A stretch of 64,000 nucleotides of DNA, taken from Krasilnikoviella flava. Lineage in GTDB: Bacteria; Actinomycetota; Actinomycetes; Actinomycetales; Cellulomonadaceae. Each line of letters opens with the position of its first letter. Positions within the stretch are counted from its first letter, which is position 1. The notes beneath the pieces are model-generated. The model saw nothing but the letters and a program-made list of their open reading frames with translations, searched no databases and was not told the DNA's origin. Below, piece after piece: positions 35,331 to 44,330 of this stretch. The position numbers and the translations under genes are program-made. The stretch is taken from positions 124,001 through 188,000 of the forward strand of contig NZ_FUZQ01000003.1 in assembly GCF_900167525.1 (NCBI RefSeq), in the 5' to 3' direction.

Positions 35331-37067
35331 CCACCGGACGAGCCGGCCGGCGACCGCGAGCTGGACCCCCCAGCCGTCGCCGCCGAGCTCGACCTGCCAC
35401 AGCTGACGGCCCGAGACGGCGTCGAGCGCTACCCAGTGCACGACGTCGCCTCGGGCGTAGTCCGGCACGACGAACGCGGCGAGACGGCCGTCGGTGAACG
35501 CCGCGTCGACGAACCGCGGCCCGTACGCGCCCATCGCGTCGAGCCCCTCCACGAGGTCCGGCCGCACCCACAGCACCTCGCCCGTGCCGAGGTCCAGCCC
35601 GTACACCCGACGGCCCTCGTCCACGACCACCGCCACCTGCGAGGTGCGCACCAGGAGGCTGGTGCTGCGCACGTCGGTGCGCCACCGCTCGTCGCCGTCG
35701 GCGTCCGTGCCCACGGTCGCGCCGCCCCGCCGCTCCAGGTGCACCCCCTCGCCGCCGCCGTCCGTGCTCAGCGGCACGAGGTAGCGCCCGCGCACCTCGC
35801 GCACCTCGGTGCCGTCGTCGCGGAGCAGGCGGTCGGCGTCAGCCGGGTCCCGGGCGCCCAGGCCGTCGGCGTCCGTACGGACCACGTAGCCGCCGTCCGT
35901 GAACGGCTCCACCGAGAACCCGTCGAACGTCCCCGGGTCGTCCGGGCGGTCCAGGCGCACGCCCTCCGGCGTGAACCACGCGTCGATGCCGCAGCCTCCC
36001 AGCCACAGCACCCGGTCCGTGACCATCGCCTGCACACCGCCGCGCAGGTCCACCCCCGACGTGGTGCCGTCGTCCGACCAGCGCACGCACAGCGACGGGT
36101 CGACGGCGGCGTCGAACCGCACCGTGTCGTCCCACCGCAGCTCCCCCGTGATCGCGTCCTCGACGCGGACCCGCAGGTCGTACCCGTCGGGGATGGCCCC
36201 CTCGTCCGCGATGCCGGACACCACGTCGTCCGCGACGTGCGGGTCCACGGGTGAGGCCTCCCCGACCCAGTCCACGGTGACCAGCCCGCCGTCCGCGCCG
36301 GGGTAGAGCTCCGACGGCGAGCCCTCGACCTCGCGGCTGCCCTCCACGGAGCCGTCGGCGCCCACCACGGTCACGGTGCTGTGCCGCGCCGCGCCGTCGT
36401 CGGCGGCGGGCGCCTGCGTCACGCACACGATCCGGTCCACCGCCTCCGGCTGGAAGCCGCCCGACCACACCTGCATCCCCGGGCCGCAGGAGCTCGCCGA
36501 GCCCGGCAGGTCCACCTCCCAGCGCCGCTCGCCGGTCTCGACGTCCAGCCCGAGCAGCGCGTCCCGGTGCTGCGCCACCACCAGCCCGCCGAGCACCCCC
36601 ATCAGGCCGCCCGGGGCGTCGCCCTCGGCCGCGACGCGCCACACCTCGCGCGGCTGGTCCGTCAGGTCCAGCACGCCTCCGGGGGCGGAGCGCAGCGCGG
36701 CGAGGCGGCCCCGGTCGCCCACCGTGTCGACGACCACCGCGGTGAGCGTCACCGCGACGAGCACCACCGCGGCCGCCAGCCGACGGCCCCGCAGGGCGTC
36801 GCGCACGCGGTCCGCCGCGCGGCGCCACGTCAGCACGTCGTCGGCACCGGGGGGCGGGGCGAGGTCGTCGGGATCGTCGTCGGCGTCCTCGACAGGGTCG
36901 AGGTCGATCAGGAGGGGGCCGCGCGTCCCGGCCCGGTACGTCGCCCGCACGACCGGCCCGGCCTCGCCGTCTCCGGCACCGTCGGGCTCGTTGCCGTCCT
37001 GATCGATGCCGTCGGGATCGAGGTCGAACGTGTAGGCGTCCGGGCGGGCGCCGCGTCGTCGGGCCAC
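35301..37067 (-). CDS. membrane-anchored PQQ-like beta-propeller protein of unknown function
   Basis: 588 residues. An acidic cytosolic N-terminus (~residues 1-90, DDDPDDLAPPPGADD) precedes one membrane helix (LAAAVVLVAVTLTAVVVDTV, ~97-116). A long extracytoplasmic part follows with repeated propeller blades such as LLGLDVETGERRWEVDLPG, VEDAITGELRWDDTV and VYGLDLGTGEVLWVRPD, the PQQ_2-like pattern. Proteins of this design are frequent in Micrococcales but none in the group is assigned here. The start is a GTG at 37067, directly after GAGAG. The 3' end overlaps the padR stop. Confidence 0.8.
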   Translation of the reverse strand: MARRRGARPDAYTFDLDPDGIDQDGNEPDGAGDGEAGPVVRATYRAGTRGPLLIDLDPVEDADDDPDDLAPPPGADDVLTWRRAADRVRDALRGRRLAAAVVLVAVTLTAVVVDTVGDRGRLAALRSAPGGVLDLTDQPREVWRVAAEGDAPGGLMGVLGGLVVAQHRDALLGLDVETGERRWEVDLPGSASSCGPGMQVWSGGFQPEAVDRIVCVTQAPAADDGAARHSTVTVVGADGSVEGSREVEGSPSELYPGADGGLVTVDWVGEASPVDPHVADDVVSGIADEGAIPDGYDLRVRVEDAITGELRWDDTVRFDAAVDPSLCVRWSDDGTTSGVDLRGGVQAMVTDRVLWLGGCGIDAWFTPEGVRLDRPDDPGTFDGFSVEPFTDGGYVVRTDADGLGARDPADADRLLRDDGTEVREVRGRYLVPLSTDGGGEGVHLERRGGATVGTDADGDERWRTDVRSTSLLVRTSQVAVVVDEGRRVYGLDLGTGEVLWVRPDLVEGLDAMGAYGPRFVDAAFTDGRLAAFVVPDYARGDVVHWVALDAVSGRQLWQVELGGDGWGVQLAVAGRLVRWSPTEIVGLG

Positions 37068-37123
37068 CTCTCGAACCTAAGCCTGGCCCCCGCGACCGGC
37101 GACCCGTGCGCGGCCCCCGCCGG

Positions 37124-37336
37124 TCAGATCACCCGGCGCCGCTCGACCGACCGTGCCACGGCCAGCTCCAGCAGGGCGGTGCGGGCACGGCGGCGGCGGT
37201 CGTCGGGGTCCACCGTCATCCGGTCGCCGGGGTTGGCGCGGCGCTCGGCCGGGCGGGAGCCGGCGGAGGCGTGCGGCGACGGCAGGATCGGCCGGGAGGT
37301 CGTGGCGGGCATCGTGGCCGGGGTCGGGACAGGCAT
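37124..37336 (-). CDS. small basic protein of unknown function
   Basis: 70 residues, MPVPTPATMPATTSRPILP at the start and RRRRARTALLELAVARSVE near the end. GAAGGAGG lies six bases before the ATG, a very good ribosome site that argues for a real gene. Pro/Thr-rich first half, Arg-rich second half, no membrane segment and no recognisable domain. It stands between the propeller gene and cydB on the same strand, with no overlap to either. Confidence 0.55.
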   Translation of the reverse strand: MPVPTPATMPATTSRPILPSPHASAGSRPAERRANPGDRMTVDPDDRRRRARTALLELAVARSVERRRVI

Positions 37337-37453
37337 CGTGCGCCTCCTTCTCGCGGCCCGGGTGGCCGCTCGTCCCCATGCTGCGAGGCCGGCGTTTCCG
37401 CGGTGTTGCCCCCGCGTGACGGCCTCGTCAGGGCTCGCGGCCCGGAGGCCCGG

Positions 37454-38440
37454 TCAGAGGAAGACGGCGGTGCGCGGCCCGAGCGGGCGCACGAGCACCC
37501 GCCAGCTCACGACCTGCGCCGCGAGGACGGCCACGAACGCGCCCAGCACCGGCCACGTCAGGTCGTGCAGCACCGCCGCGGGTGCGGCCAGGGCGAGCGT
37601 CGCGGGGCCGACGACGGCCGCCGTCGCGACCACCGGGACGACGGCGAGCAGCGGCCCCGCCGCCCGCACGACGCCACTGCGGCGCTCTCCGCGGTCGAGG
37701 TCGAAGCGGGCCGCGAGCGCCACGCCCGCGGCGGCGACCAGCAGCACGGCGGCCACGAGGGCGGAGGCGGTGCCGAGTGCGGCGACCGCGAGCGCGCCGA
37801 GGGCCGCCAGGGTGCTGAGCGCGGCGGCCGGGACCAGGGCGCGGCGCACCCGGACGCGGGCCTCCCGCCCGACCGCCGCGGGCGTCCGGGCGGCGACGAC
37901 GAGGCCGCCGTGCACCCGCGCCGCCGCGACGGCCAGGCCCGCGGTGACGACCGGCAGCCCGAGCGCGAGCGCCTGCGCCGCGCCCGACCCGCCGTCCGCC
38001 TGCGCGCCGACGACGGACAGGCGCACCCACGCGACCCCGGCGAGGGCCCCGAACGCGGCGGGCAGCGCGAGGCTCGCCGCCTGCGCCGCGACGTCCCACC
38101 CCCGGCGCCAGCGCGGCGACGGCAGCCGGCTGCGCAGCCAGAGCCCGGCGTCCCGCACGACCCACGCCACCAGCAGCGCGACGACCACGGGATAGCCGGC
38201 CGCCCACAGGGTGGTCTCCACGTGCCCGAACGCCGCGAGCAGCACGCCCGCCGCGGCGACCAGCCACACCTCCCCGAGCAGGAGGAACGGCGCCACGGTG
38301 GCGAGCACCAGGCGGCGGCGCGCGTCGTCCCGGCCGCCGAGGGCGCGCACGAGCGGCACCCCGCCCTGCACCGCGCCGTCGAGCACCGCCCAGCCGGCGA
38401 GCAGGACGGCGAGCAGCAGGCCCCAGCCCAGCGCGTTCAT
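37454..38440 (-). CDS. cydB: cytochrome bd-type oxidase subunit II, divergent
   Basis: 328 residues, about eight membrane helices. It follows cydA with an ATGA overlap. The first helix reads WGLLLAVLLAGWAVLDGAVQGG, where usual CydB proteins have a GxxxLEGFDFGVG stretch, so only the outline of that motif remains. The subunit pairs with CydA in the quinol:oxygen oxidoreductase. Both subunits deviate from the canonical family, and no cydDC genes follow. Assignment rests on size, topology and the gene pair. Confidence 0.75.
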   Translation of the reverse strand: MNALGWGLLLAVLLAGWAVLDGAVQGGVPLVRALGGRDDARRRLVLATVAPFLLLGEVWLVAAAGVLLAAFGHVETTLWAAGYPVVVALLVAWVVRDAGLWLRSRLPSPRWRRGWDVAAQAASLALPAAFGALAGVAWVRLSVVGAQADGGSGAAQALALGLPVVTAGLAVAAARVHGGLVVAARTPAAVGREARVRVRRALVPAAALSTLAALGALAVAALGTASALVAAVLLVAAAGVALAARFDLDRGERRSGVVRAAGPLLAVVPVVATAAVVGPATLALAAPAAVLHDLTWPVLGAFVAVLAAQVVSWRVLVRPLGPRTAVFL

Positions 38441-39795
38441 CGGGTGCCTCCGAAGGTGAGGATCTCGGTGCGGTCGTCGTCCACGCCGGCCTCCGCTGCC
38501 CCGCCGGTCGAGCCTGGCCCGCCGGTCGAGCCTGCCGAGACCCGCGCCGCCTGCACGTCGTCGAGGTCGCGAAGCACGTCGGCGGGCGGGGCGCCGAGCG
38601 CGAGGCGCGTCGTGCCGCGGCGCGCGAGCCTCGCCATCACGGCCCAGTCGACGACGGCGAGGGTGAGCATCACCCCGACGAGGACGACCAGGGACGTGAT
38701 CACGGCGGCCGCGGACGCGCCCGAAACGGCGTCCTCGGTGCGCAGCACGCCGGCGATCGCCCAGGGCTGGCGCCCGATCTCGCGGGCCGCCCAGCCGAGC
38801 AGCGCGGTGAGGAACGGCACCGGCAGCAGGACGGTGAGGGTGCCGTAGAGGGCGAGGCGCAGCGGCCGCCACATGCGGAACAGCAGGTTCCCCGGCAGCA
38901 GGAGGAGCAGCACGCACCCGACGACGAACGCCAGGCCGCCCACGCCCTGCATCACCGCGTACGCGATGCCGACCACCGGCGGGTCGCCGCCGGGCACGTC
39001 CTGCAGGTACCCGAACTGCGCGTACCCGAACCCCGTGGCGACGAACGCGCCGAACGTCCCCGCGACCAGCCCGATCCGCATCGACCGCCGCCACACGTCG
39101 TTCTCCGGCGACATGACGGCGCCCGGCAGGCCGGCCGCGACCACCCCCGGCAGTCGCGACGGCGCGCGGCGCAGGTGCCACGCGCTGACCCCGACCAGCA
39201 GGAACGCGCCGGCCATGAGGCACGCGCCCACCACGTGCAGCGCGGACTGCAGCGCCGCCGGGTTCGTGATCAGCGCCGCCGCGTCGGTGACGCGGGCGAC
39301 TCCGTCGACCATCTCGAAGCCGACCGGGTTTCGCAGGAAGCCGTTCGCCACCATCACCGTGAAGGCGGACAGGTAACCCGTGACCACCACCGCCCAGAAC
39401 GCGGCGGTGTGCGCCCAGCGCGGCAGCACGTGCCAGCCGAACACCCACAGGCCGAGGAACGTGGACTCCAGGAAGAACGCGGCCATCGTCTCGATCACCA
39501 GCGGGGCGCCGAGCACGCCGCCGGCGACGTCCAGCAGGCCCGGGAAGTGCAGCCCGAGCTGCAGCTCCATGACGATGCCGGCGGCGATGCCCAGCGCGTA
39601 GTTGACCAGGTAGAGCTGGCCCCAGAACCGGGTGGCGGTCTCGAGCGTGGCCGCCCTCCCGGCGTCGCGGGCCGCCGCCCAGCGGGTCTGCAGGATCGCC
39701 ACGACGGGCCCGAGCCCCAGCGTCACCAGGACGAAGAGGAAGTGGGTCCCGGCGAGCAGCGCGAACTGCAGGCGGGCGGCGTCGACGGCGGTCAT
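38437..39795 (-). CDS. cydA: cytochrome bd-type oxidase subunit I, without the canonical Q-loop motif
   Basis: 452 residues, nine helices. Haem ligands are present: His in GTHFLFVLVTLGLG (helix 1), His in LQSALHVVGACLMAG, and Met in AYAVMQGVGGL. Also visible are MELQLG, LAFFLEST-like MAAFFLESTFLGLW and GRQPWAI. However, between helices 6 and 7 (~residues 245-275) there is only a short link and no QPxKxAAxE-type quinol-binding motif. The ATG at 39795 is used. The C-terminal tail contains GSTGGPGSTGG, encoded by an REP-derived 18-base repeat. Quinol oxidation is therefore uncertain. Confidence 0.82.
   Translation of the reverse strand: MTAVDAARLQFALLAGTHFLFVLVTLGLGPVVAILQTRWAAARDAGRAATLETATRFWGQLYLVNYALGIAAGIVMELQLGLHFPGLLDVAGGVLGAPLVIETMAAFFLESTFLGLWVFGWHVLPRWAHTAAFWAVVVTGYLSAFTVMVANGFLRNPVGFEMVDGVARVTDAAALITNPAALQSALHVVGACLMAGAFLLVGVSAWHLRRAPSRLPGVVAAGLPGAVMSPENDVWRRSMRIGLVAGTFGAFVATGFGYAQFGYLQDVPGGDPPVVGIAYAVMQGVGGLAFVVGCVLLLLLPGNLLFRMWRPLRLALYGTLTVLLPVPFLTALLGWAAREIGRQPWAIAGVLRTEDAVSGASAAAVITSLVVLVGVMLTLAVVDWAVMARLARRGTTRLALGAPPADVLRDLDDVQAARVSAGSTGGPGSTGGAAEAGVDDDRTEILTFGGTR
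38501..38536. repeat. tandem REP-derived repeat within the cydA 3' end
   Basis: CCGCCGGTCGAGCCTG occurs at 38501 and again 18 bases later at 38519. The core GGTCGAGCCTG is that of the REP elements. It encodes the repeated AGSTGG/PGSTGG in the cytosolic tail of the CydA-like protein. Confidence 0.65.
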
Positions 39796-39891
39796 GGGGC
39801 CGACGCTAGGGCGCCCCAGCCCCGCGATCCCAGGGATTTCGGGACCTTCGGGGGACAACCCTGAGCGATTTCGGGGGACACTCCTACCGGG

Positions 39892-41136
39892 TCAGGCGCG
39901 TGCGGTCAGGGCACTCCTCCAGCCGATGCGCCCACCGGTCTGCAGCAACGCACCGCGGTAGGCGCGCTCGCTCACGAGCAGGGCGACGACGGCGAACGCG
40001 GCGAGGATCAGGAGCGAGACGATCGGCTCCCACCACGCGGCGTCGCCGGACAGCACCCGCACCGGCATCGAGACGACGCTGGCCACGGGGACGTACGACA
40101 GGACGGTCTCGAACGTGCCGCTGGCGGAGAACGTCAGGAAGTACACGCCCATGACCGCCATCGTCATCGGGGTCGTCGTGTGCTGCAGGTCCTCGGTGCG
40201 CGAGGCGAGCGCTCCCGCCACCGCGTAGAGGGCCGCGAGGCCGAGGAACCCGACCGCGAAGAACAGCACGAACCACAGCAGCGACGTCGACAACGACGGC
40301 AGGATCGACGCGGTCGGCGTGAACGACAGCGCGACGAGGCCGACCGCGGCGAAGACGACGTTCTGCGCCAGCGCGACGACGGAGCTGCCGAGGATCTTGC
40401 CCGCCAGCAGGTGCCGCAACGGCACGGCGGTGGCCATGATCTCCACCAGCCGCGACTGCTTCTCCTCCACCACGCTGCCCGCGATCATCTGCCCGGAGCC
40501 GAGGGCCCCGAGGAAGAAGAGCAGCGCGAGGGCGAACGACGCGAAGAACAGCGTCTGGGAGTCCACGGCGTCGCCGTCGAGCCGGTCGGTGGTCAGCGTG
40601 CCGCCGGCGGTCAGCTCGGCGGTGGTCGTGCCGGCGGCCTCCGCGTTGGTCGCGAGGGTCTGCTCCGCCACCCCCGCCGTGAGCAGGCGGGTGAGCGTCG
40701 AGTCGGGGTCCGCCTCGCCGGTGAGCACCCAGCCGTCGTCCGCGGACCCGGCGGCAGGGTGCAGCCACGCGTCCGCGTCGCCGGCGGCGAGCGCCGTGCG
40801 GGCGGCCGCGTCGTCGGGCACCTCGAGCGTCGTGAGCTCGGCCCCGCCGCCCTGCGCCTCCGGGATCGAGGCCGCGGACTCGACGGCGGCCGTCGCGGCG
40901 GTGTCGCCCGCCGGCACCGCGACCGTGAAGCTGTCGGTCTTGCTGCCCTGCCACGCCATGAACGCGGCCAGGGCGGCGATGATCACGACCGAGACGAGCA
41001 GCCCCACGAGGAACGTCTTGTTGAGGGCGCGCACCACGATCTCGCGCTTCATCACGACCAGCCACGCGCCGCGCGTGCCCTCGGCGGCCTCCTCGGGCGT
41101 CGTCGTGCCGGTCGGGGAGGGAAGGGTGGTGGTCAT
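39892..41136 (-). CDS. ABC exporter permease (NatB-like)
   Basis: 414 residues. The first helix is near residue 40, after MKREIVVRALNKTFLVG. A large extracytoplasmic region (~65-205) follows, then five to six helices at the C-terminal side. GSGQMIAGSVVEEKQSRLVEI is the conserved coupling segment of ABC-2 permeases of the NatB/YhaP kind. These export Na+, peptides or drugs. The start is coupled to the ATPase gene by ATGA. Confidence 0.88.
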   Translation of the reverse strand: MTTTLPSPTGTTTPEEAAEGTRGAWLVVMKREIVVRALNKTFLVGLLVSVVIIAALAAFMAWQGSKTDSFTVAVPAGDTAATAAVESAASIPEAQGGGAELTTLEVPDDAAARTALAAGDADAWLHPAAGSADDGWVLTGEADPDSTLTRLLTAGVAEQTLATNAEAAGTTTAELTAGGTLTTDRLDGDAVDSQTLFFASFALALLFFLGALGSGQMIAGSVVEEKQSRLVEIMATAVPLRHLLAGKILGSSVVALAQNVVFAAVGLVALSFTPTASILPSLSTSLLWFVLFFAVGFLGLAALYAVAGALASRTEDLQHTTTPMTMAVMGVYFLTFSASGTFETVLSYVPVASVVSMPVRVLSGDAAWWEPIVSLLILAAFAVVALLVSERAYRGALLQTGGRIGWRSALTARA

Positions 41137-42026
41137 GCCGTCACCTCGCGGTAGATCTGGGCCAGCGTGGGCTTCAGGGGGGTGAGCTCGCGGACGCCGC
41201 CGCGCTCGAGGCCGGCGGCGAGCAGCCGCTGCAGGGACGCGTCGTCGGCCACCTCGAGGAGTGCGACGGGTCCGTCGACGTCGACCGCGTGCACGCCGGG
41301 GACGCCACGCACCCAGCCGGCGTCGCCGCCCGCGACGAGGCGGTGGCGCAGGGCGCCGGCCTGCTGCAGGTCGGCAGGGGCGCCGTCGGCCATGACCCGG
41401 CCGGACTTGAGGATCACGAGCCGCTCGCACAGCCGCTCGACGAGGTCGAGCTGGTGCGAGCTGAACAGCACGGGCACGCCGCGGGCCGTGTGCTCGGCGA
41501 GCAGGTCGACCATGCCGTCGACGGCGGCCGGGTCGAGGCCGCTGAACGGCTCGTCGAGCACCAGCATCCGCGGGGTGCCCATCAGCGCGGCGACGATCTG
41601 CACGCGCTGCTGGTTGCCGAGCGACAGCTTCTCCACGTGCTCCTTGGACCGGCCGGCGAGGCCAAGCCGGTCGAGCATGTCCAGCACCTCGGCGCGCGCC
41701 CTGGGCGCCGCGATGCCGCGCAGCCGCGCCAGGTAGACGAGCTGGTCGAGCACCGGCTGCTTCGGGTACAGCCCGCGCTCCTCCGGCATGTAGCCGAACG
41801 CGCGGCGGGCCGTCCGCGTCACCGGGTCGCCGCCGAACCGCACCTCTCCGGCCGTGGGCGCCAGGACGCCCATGATCATGCGCATGGTGGTCGTCTTGCC
41901 GGCGCCGTTGCCGCCCACGAACCCGGTGAGCAGCCCGGCCGGGGCGGTGAACGAGACGTCGTCGACGGCGGTGAGGTCGCCGAACGTCCTGGTCAGTCCC
42001 CGTACCTCGAGGGAGTCGTTGTCCAT
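41133..42026 (-). CDS. ABC exporter ATP-binding protein (NatA-like)
   Basis: 297 residues. Walker A GGNGAGKTTT (~residue 39), signature LSLGNQQRVQIVAAL, Walker B MLVLDEPFSGLDP and the switch His in FSSHQLDLVE are complete. GYMPEERGLYPKQ matches the NatA/YhaQ subgroup, whose Q-loop region has the PEERGLY sequence. It forms an exporter with the permease just downstream. The ATG at 42026 is preferred; a GTG at 42047 adds seven residues without homology. Confidence 0.92.
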   Translation of the reverse strand: MDNDSLEVRGLTRTFGDLTAVDDVSFTAPAGLLTGFVGGNGAGKTTTMRMIMGVLAPTAGEVRFGGDPVTRTARRAFGYMPEERGLYPKQPVLDQLVYLARLRGIAAPRARAEVLDMLDRLGLAGRSKEHVEKLSLGNQQRVQIVAALMGTPRMLVLDEPFSGLDPAAVDGMVDLLAEHTARGVPVLFSSHQLDLVERLCERLVILKSGRVMADGAPADLQQAGALRHRLVAGGDAGWVRGVPGVHAVDVDGPVALLEVADDASLQRLLAAGLERGGVRELTPLKPTLAQIYREVTA

Positions 42027-42107
42027 GACGACGACGCTACGGACCACAGCCCCTCGGCGGATCCGCCCGACGGCGGAGATCGTCCCCTCCCCCGCCGGGC
42101 GGATCCC

Positions 42108-43124
42108 TCACTCCCGGGTCGCGGAGACCCAGTCCGGGTTGGACTGGTCGGAGCGGGCCCCGACCACGCGGCCGGCCAGCTCGTCGAGCGCCGCGACGGC
42201 CTCCGCGTCGAGGGCCAGGCCCAGCGAGGCGAGGTTCTCGTCCACGCGGGCGGCGCGCCGGGAGCCCGGGATCGGCACCACGGGCAGCCCCAGCGCGTCC
42301 CCCTGGTGGCGGAGCCAGGCCAGCGCGACCTGGGCGGGCGTCGCACCACGCTCCTGCGCGATCCCGCGGACGACGGCGACGAGCGCCTGGTTCGCCTCGA
42401 ATGCGGAGCCGCGGAAGCGCTCCAGGTTGCTGCGCCAGTCGCCGGCCAGCGCGTCGGCATCGGTGAGCTTGCCGGTGAGGAGGCCGCGGCTGAGCGGCGA
42501 GTACGGCACGAAGCCCACCCCGAGCTCGGCTGCCGTCGGCACCACCGACCGCTCGACGTCGCGGCTCCACAGCGACCACTCGCTCTGCACCGCGGCGATC
42601 GGATGCACGGCCTGCGCCGCCCGCAGCTCGGTCGCCGTGACCTCCGACAGGCCCAGGTGGCGCACCTTCCCGGCCGTCACCAGCTCCGCCATCGCGCCGA
42701 CGACGTCCTCGACCGGCACCCGCGGGTCGCGGCGGTGCAGGTAGTACAGGTCGATGACGTCGACGCCGAGGCGGCGCAGGCTCGCGTCGGCCGCCTCGGC
42801 GACGTACGCCGGGTCGTTGCGTGCCGACATGCGGGAGTACGTGTCGTCCTCGGACACGATGCCGAACTTGGTCGCGAGCGTGACGTCGTCGCGCCGGTCA
42901 CGGAGCAGCCGCCCGACCAATCGCTCGTTGGAGCCCGCGCCGTAGAGGTCGGCCGTGTCGATCAGGTCGATGCCGACGTCCACCACGTGGTGCAGCGTCG
43001 CGAGCGCGTCGTCCTCGTCCACCGCGCCGTACACCTGGGCGAGGCCCATGGCCCCGTACCCGAGCAGCGAGGTGTCGAGCCCGTCCCCCAGGGTGGTGCG
43101 GGGCATGCCGGTGGTCGTGGTCAT
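42108..43124 (-). CDS. aldo/keto reductase
   Basis: 338 residues. The catalytic tetrad is visible: Asp and Tyr in DTADLYGAGSNE, Lys in LATKFG, His in YYLHRRD. NADPH-binding segments near the C-terminus include PIPGSRRAARVDEN. It belongs to the AKR group related to YhdN/general stress reductases, which reduce aldehydes and ketones. The start overlaps the MerR stop (ATGA), so the gene is expressed with its regulator, probably in response to a reactive carbonyl or another electrophile. Confidence 0.92.
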   Translation of the reverse strand: MTTTTGMPRTTLGDGLDTSLLGYGAMGLAQVYGAVDEDDALATLHHVVDVGIDLIDTADLYGAGSNERLVGRLLRDRRDDVTLATKFGIVSEDDTYSRMSARNDPAYVAEAADASLRRLGVDVIDLYYLHRRDPRVPVEDVVGAMAELVTAGKVRHLGLSEVTATELRAAQAVHPIAAVQSEWSLWSRDVERSVVPTAAELGVGFVPYSPLSRGLLTGKLTDADALAGDWRSNLERFRGSAFEANQALVAVVRGIAQERGATPAQVALAWLRHQGDALGLPVVPIPGSRRAARVDENLASLGLALDAEAVAALDELAGRVVGARSDQSNPDWVSATRE

Positions 43125-43591
43125 GAGGCGGTCCTCTCGGTCTGAAGGGTGGGCAGGCACTGGACCGCCGCGACGTCGGGGGGCACCGGGAGGCCCTCGC
43201 AGTCGAGTCCGGCCGCGATCAGCTCCCGGTAGTGCTCGATCTTGTGCCCGACGGCGGCGAGGTCGTCGGCGAGCTGGGCCTGCTGGCGCAGGATGTTCTC
43301 GCGCTGCCGCTCCAGCAGGGCCATGCGGCGCCCGTGCGACGCGGCGCCGTCGTCGGTCAGCGCCACGAACTCGCGGACGTCCGCCACGGGCATGCCGGTG
43401 CGGCGCAGCGCGACGACCAGACGGACGAACCCGACCAGCCGTTCCGGGTAGCGGCGCCTGCCGTCCGGCCCGCGAGGCGCGCGGGGCAGCAGCCCCTCGC
43501 GCTCGTACCAGCGCAGGGCGTCCACGCTCAGGCCGCTGTGCTCCGCGACCTCCCGGATGCCGACCGTCGTCCCGGTCCCCGTCGTCGTCAT
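43121..43591 (-). CDS. MerR-family regulator, cotranscribed with the aldo/keto reductase
   Basis: 156 residues. The MerR HTH occupies residues ~10-50 (GIREVAEHSGLSVDALRWYE, then LPRAPRGPDGRRRYPE), followed by a coiled coil (ALLERQRENILRQQAQLADD). A single Cys near residue 134 and one near 147 do not form a metal site, so an organic signal is likely, as in AdhR/YyaN-type regulators. The start ATG at 43591 coincides with the predicted transcription start of a 19-base-spacer promoter, so the message is probably leaderless. Confidence 0.9.
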   Translation of the reverse strand: MTTTGTGTTVGIREVAEHSGLSVDALRWYEREGLLPRAPRGPDGRRRYPERLVGFVRLVVALRRTGMPVADVREFVALTDDGAASHGRRMALLERQRENILRQQAQLADDLAAVGHKIEHYRELIAAGLDCEGLPVPPDVAAVQCLPTLQTERTAS

Positions 43592-43597
43592 GCGTCG

Positions 43598-43628
43598 ACC
43601 GTAGGAGCTTGAGTGCACTCCAGCGCAA
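43598..43628 (-). promoter_or_regulatory. MerR-type promoter with 19-base spacer and dyad operator
   Basis: On the minus strand TTGCGC (43628-43623) and TACGGT (43603-43598) are 19 bases apart, the over-long spacing that MerR proteins correct by twisting DNA. The spacer holds the palindrome GAGTGCACTC (43611-43620), extended to CTTGAGTGCACTCCAG on the plus strand. Transcription would begin at or next to the A of the start codon at 43591. Confidence 0.75.
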
Positions 43629-43777
43629 GGGCCGTCCAGGATCCGCCCTCCGACCCCCGACTTTCGTCGCGGCACCGGGGCCGACGGTCGGTACCGGAGG
43701 CCGCTCGCCCCTGGCTACGTTCGGCGGGACGCACGATCCACCGGCGAGCACCTGGCGCCCCGACGACGGAGAGCACC

Positions 43778-44212
43778 ATGACGTTCACGCACCCGCGGGG
43801 CACCCGCCAGCCCCGTGGCCGCTTCCTCGCCGGCCGGAACCGGCGGGCGGCGCGACGCGCAGGCCGGGCCACCGGCGGCCTCCTCTCCCTGACGACGATC
43901 GGCCGGAAGACCGGGCAGGAGCGGTCCACCCCCGTCGGCGGCTTCCCCGGCGGGAACGGCAGCTGGATCGTCGTCGCGTCCGCCGCCGGCGCACGGGCGA
44001 ACCCCGCCTGGTATCTCAACCTCGCGGCCCACCCCGACCGCGCGACGGTCACGACGGGCGGGCAGACGTTGCCCGTCGTCGCCGAGGAGCTGCACGGCGT
44101 CGAGCGCGCGGCCGCCTGGCGGACGGTCACGACCATCTCCCCCGGTTTCGCCACCTACCAGGCCCGGACGGACCGCGAGCTGCCGGTCATCCGGCTGATC
44201 CCCCGCGCCTGA
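43778..44212 (+). CDS. nitroreductase family deazaflavin (F420)-dependent oxidoreductase-like protein
   Basis: 144 residues, the small split-barrel fold. LLSLTTIGRKTGQERSTPV and then NPAWYLNLAAHPDRATV are the hallmark segments of the DDN/DUF385 family, whose members bind F420 or lipids. GGAGAG is about seven bases before the ATG. It is divergent from the MerR/aldo-keto reductase operon, so all three may respond to redox-active compounds. Its TGA lies at the foot of the large hairpin 44208-44280. Confidence 0.85.
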   Translation: MTFTHPRGTRQPRGRFLAGRNRRAARRAGRATGGLLSLTTIGRKTGQERSTPVGGFPGGNGSWIVVASAAGARANPAWYLNLAAHPDRATVTTGGQTLPVVAEELHGVERAAAWRTVTTISPGFATYQARTDRELPVIRLIPRA

Positions 44213-44280
44213 CCCTCGACGTAGCGATCGGTCCTCGTCCGGACGGAGGACGAGGACTGATCGCTACGTCGAAGGTCAGG
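44208..44280. repeat. long hairpin, copy 1, upstream of the AbiEi-like/DUF559 gene
   Basis: Arms 44208-44240 and 44248-44280 pair over 33 bases with two departures, around a 7-base loop. The inner arm sequence begins CGACGTAGCGATCGGTCCTC. The same arm core recurs at 45305-45325, identical at 20 of 24 aligned positions. It follows the stop of the deazaflavin-type gene and could also end its transcription. Confidence 0.85.
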
Positions 44281-44330
44281 GCTGTGGATCACGACCAGGC
44301 CACCGCCCCCATCTCTGGTCTGCTTCCGGG

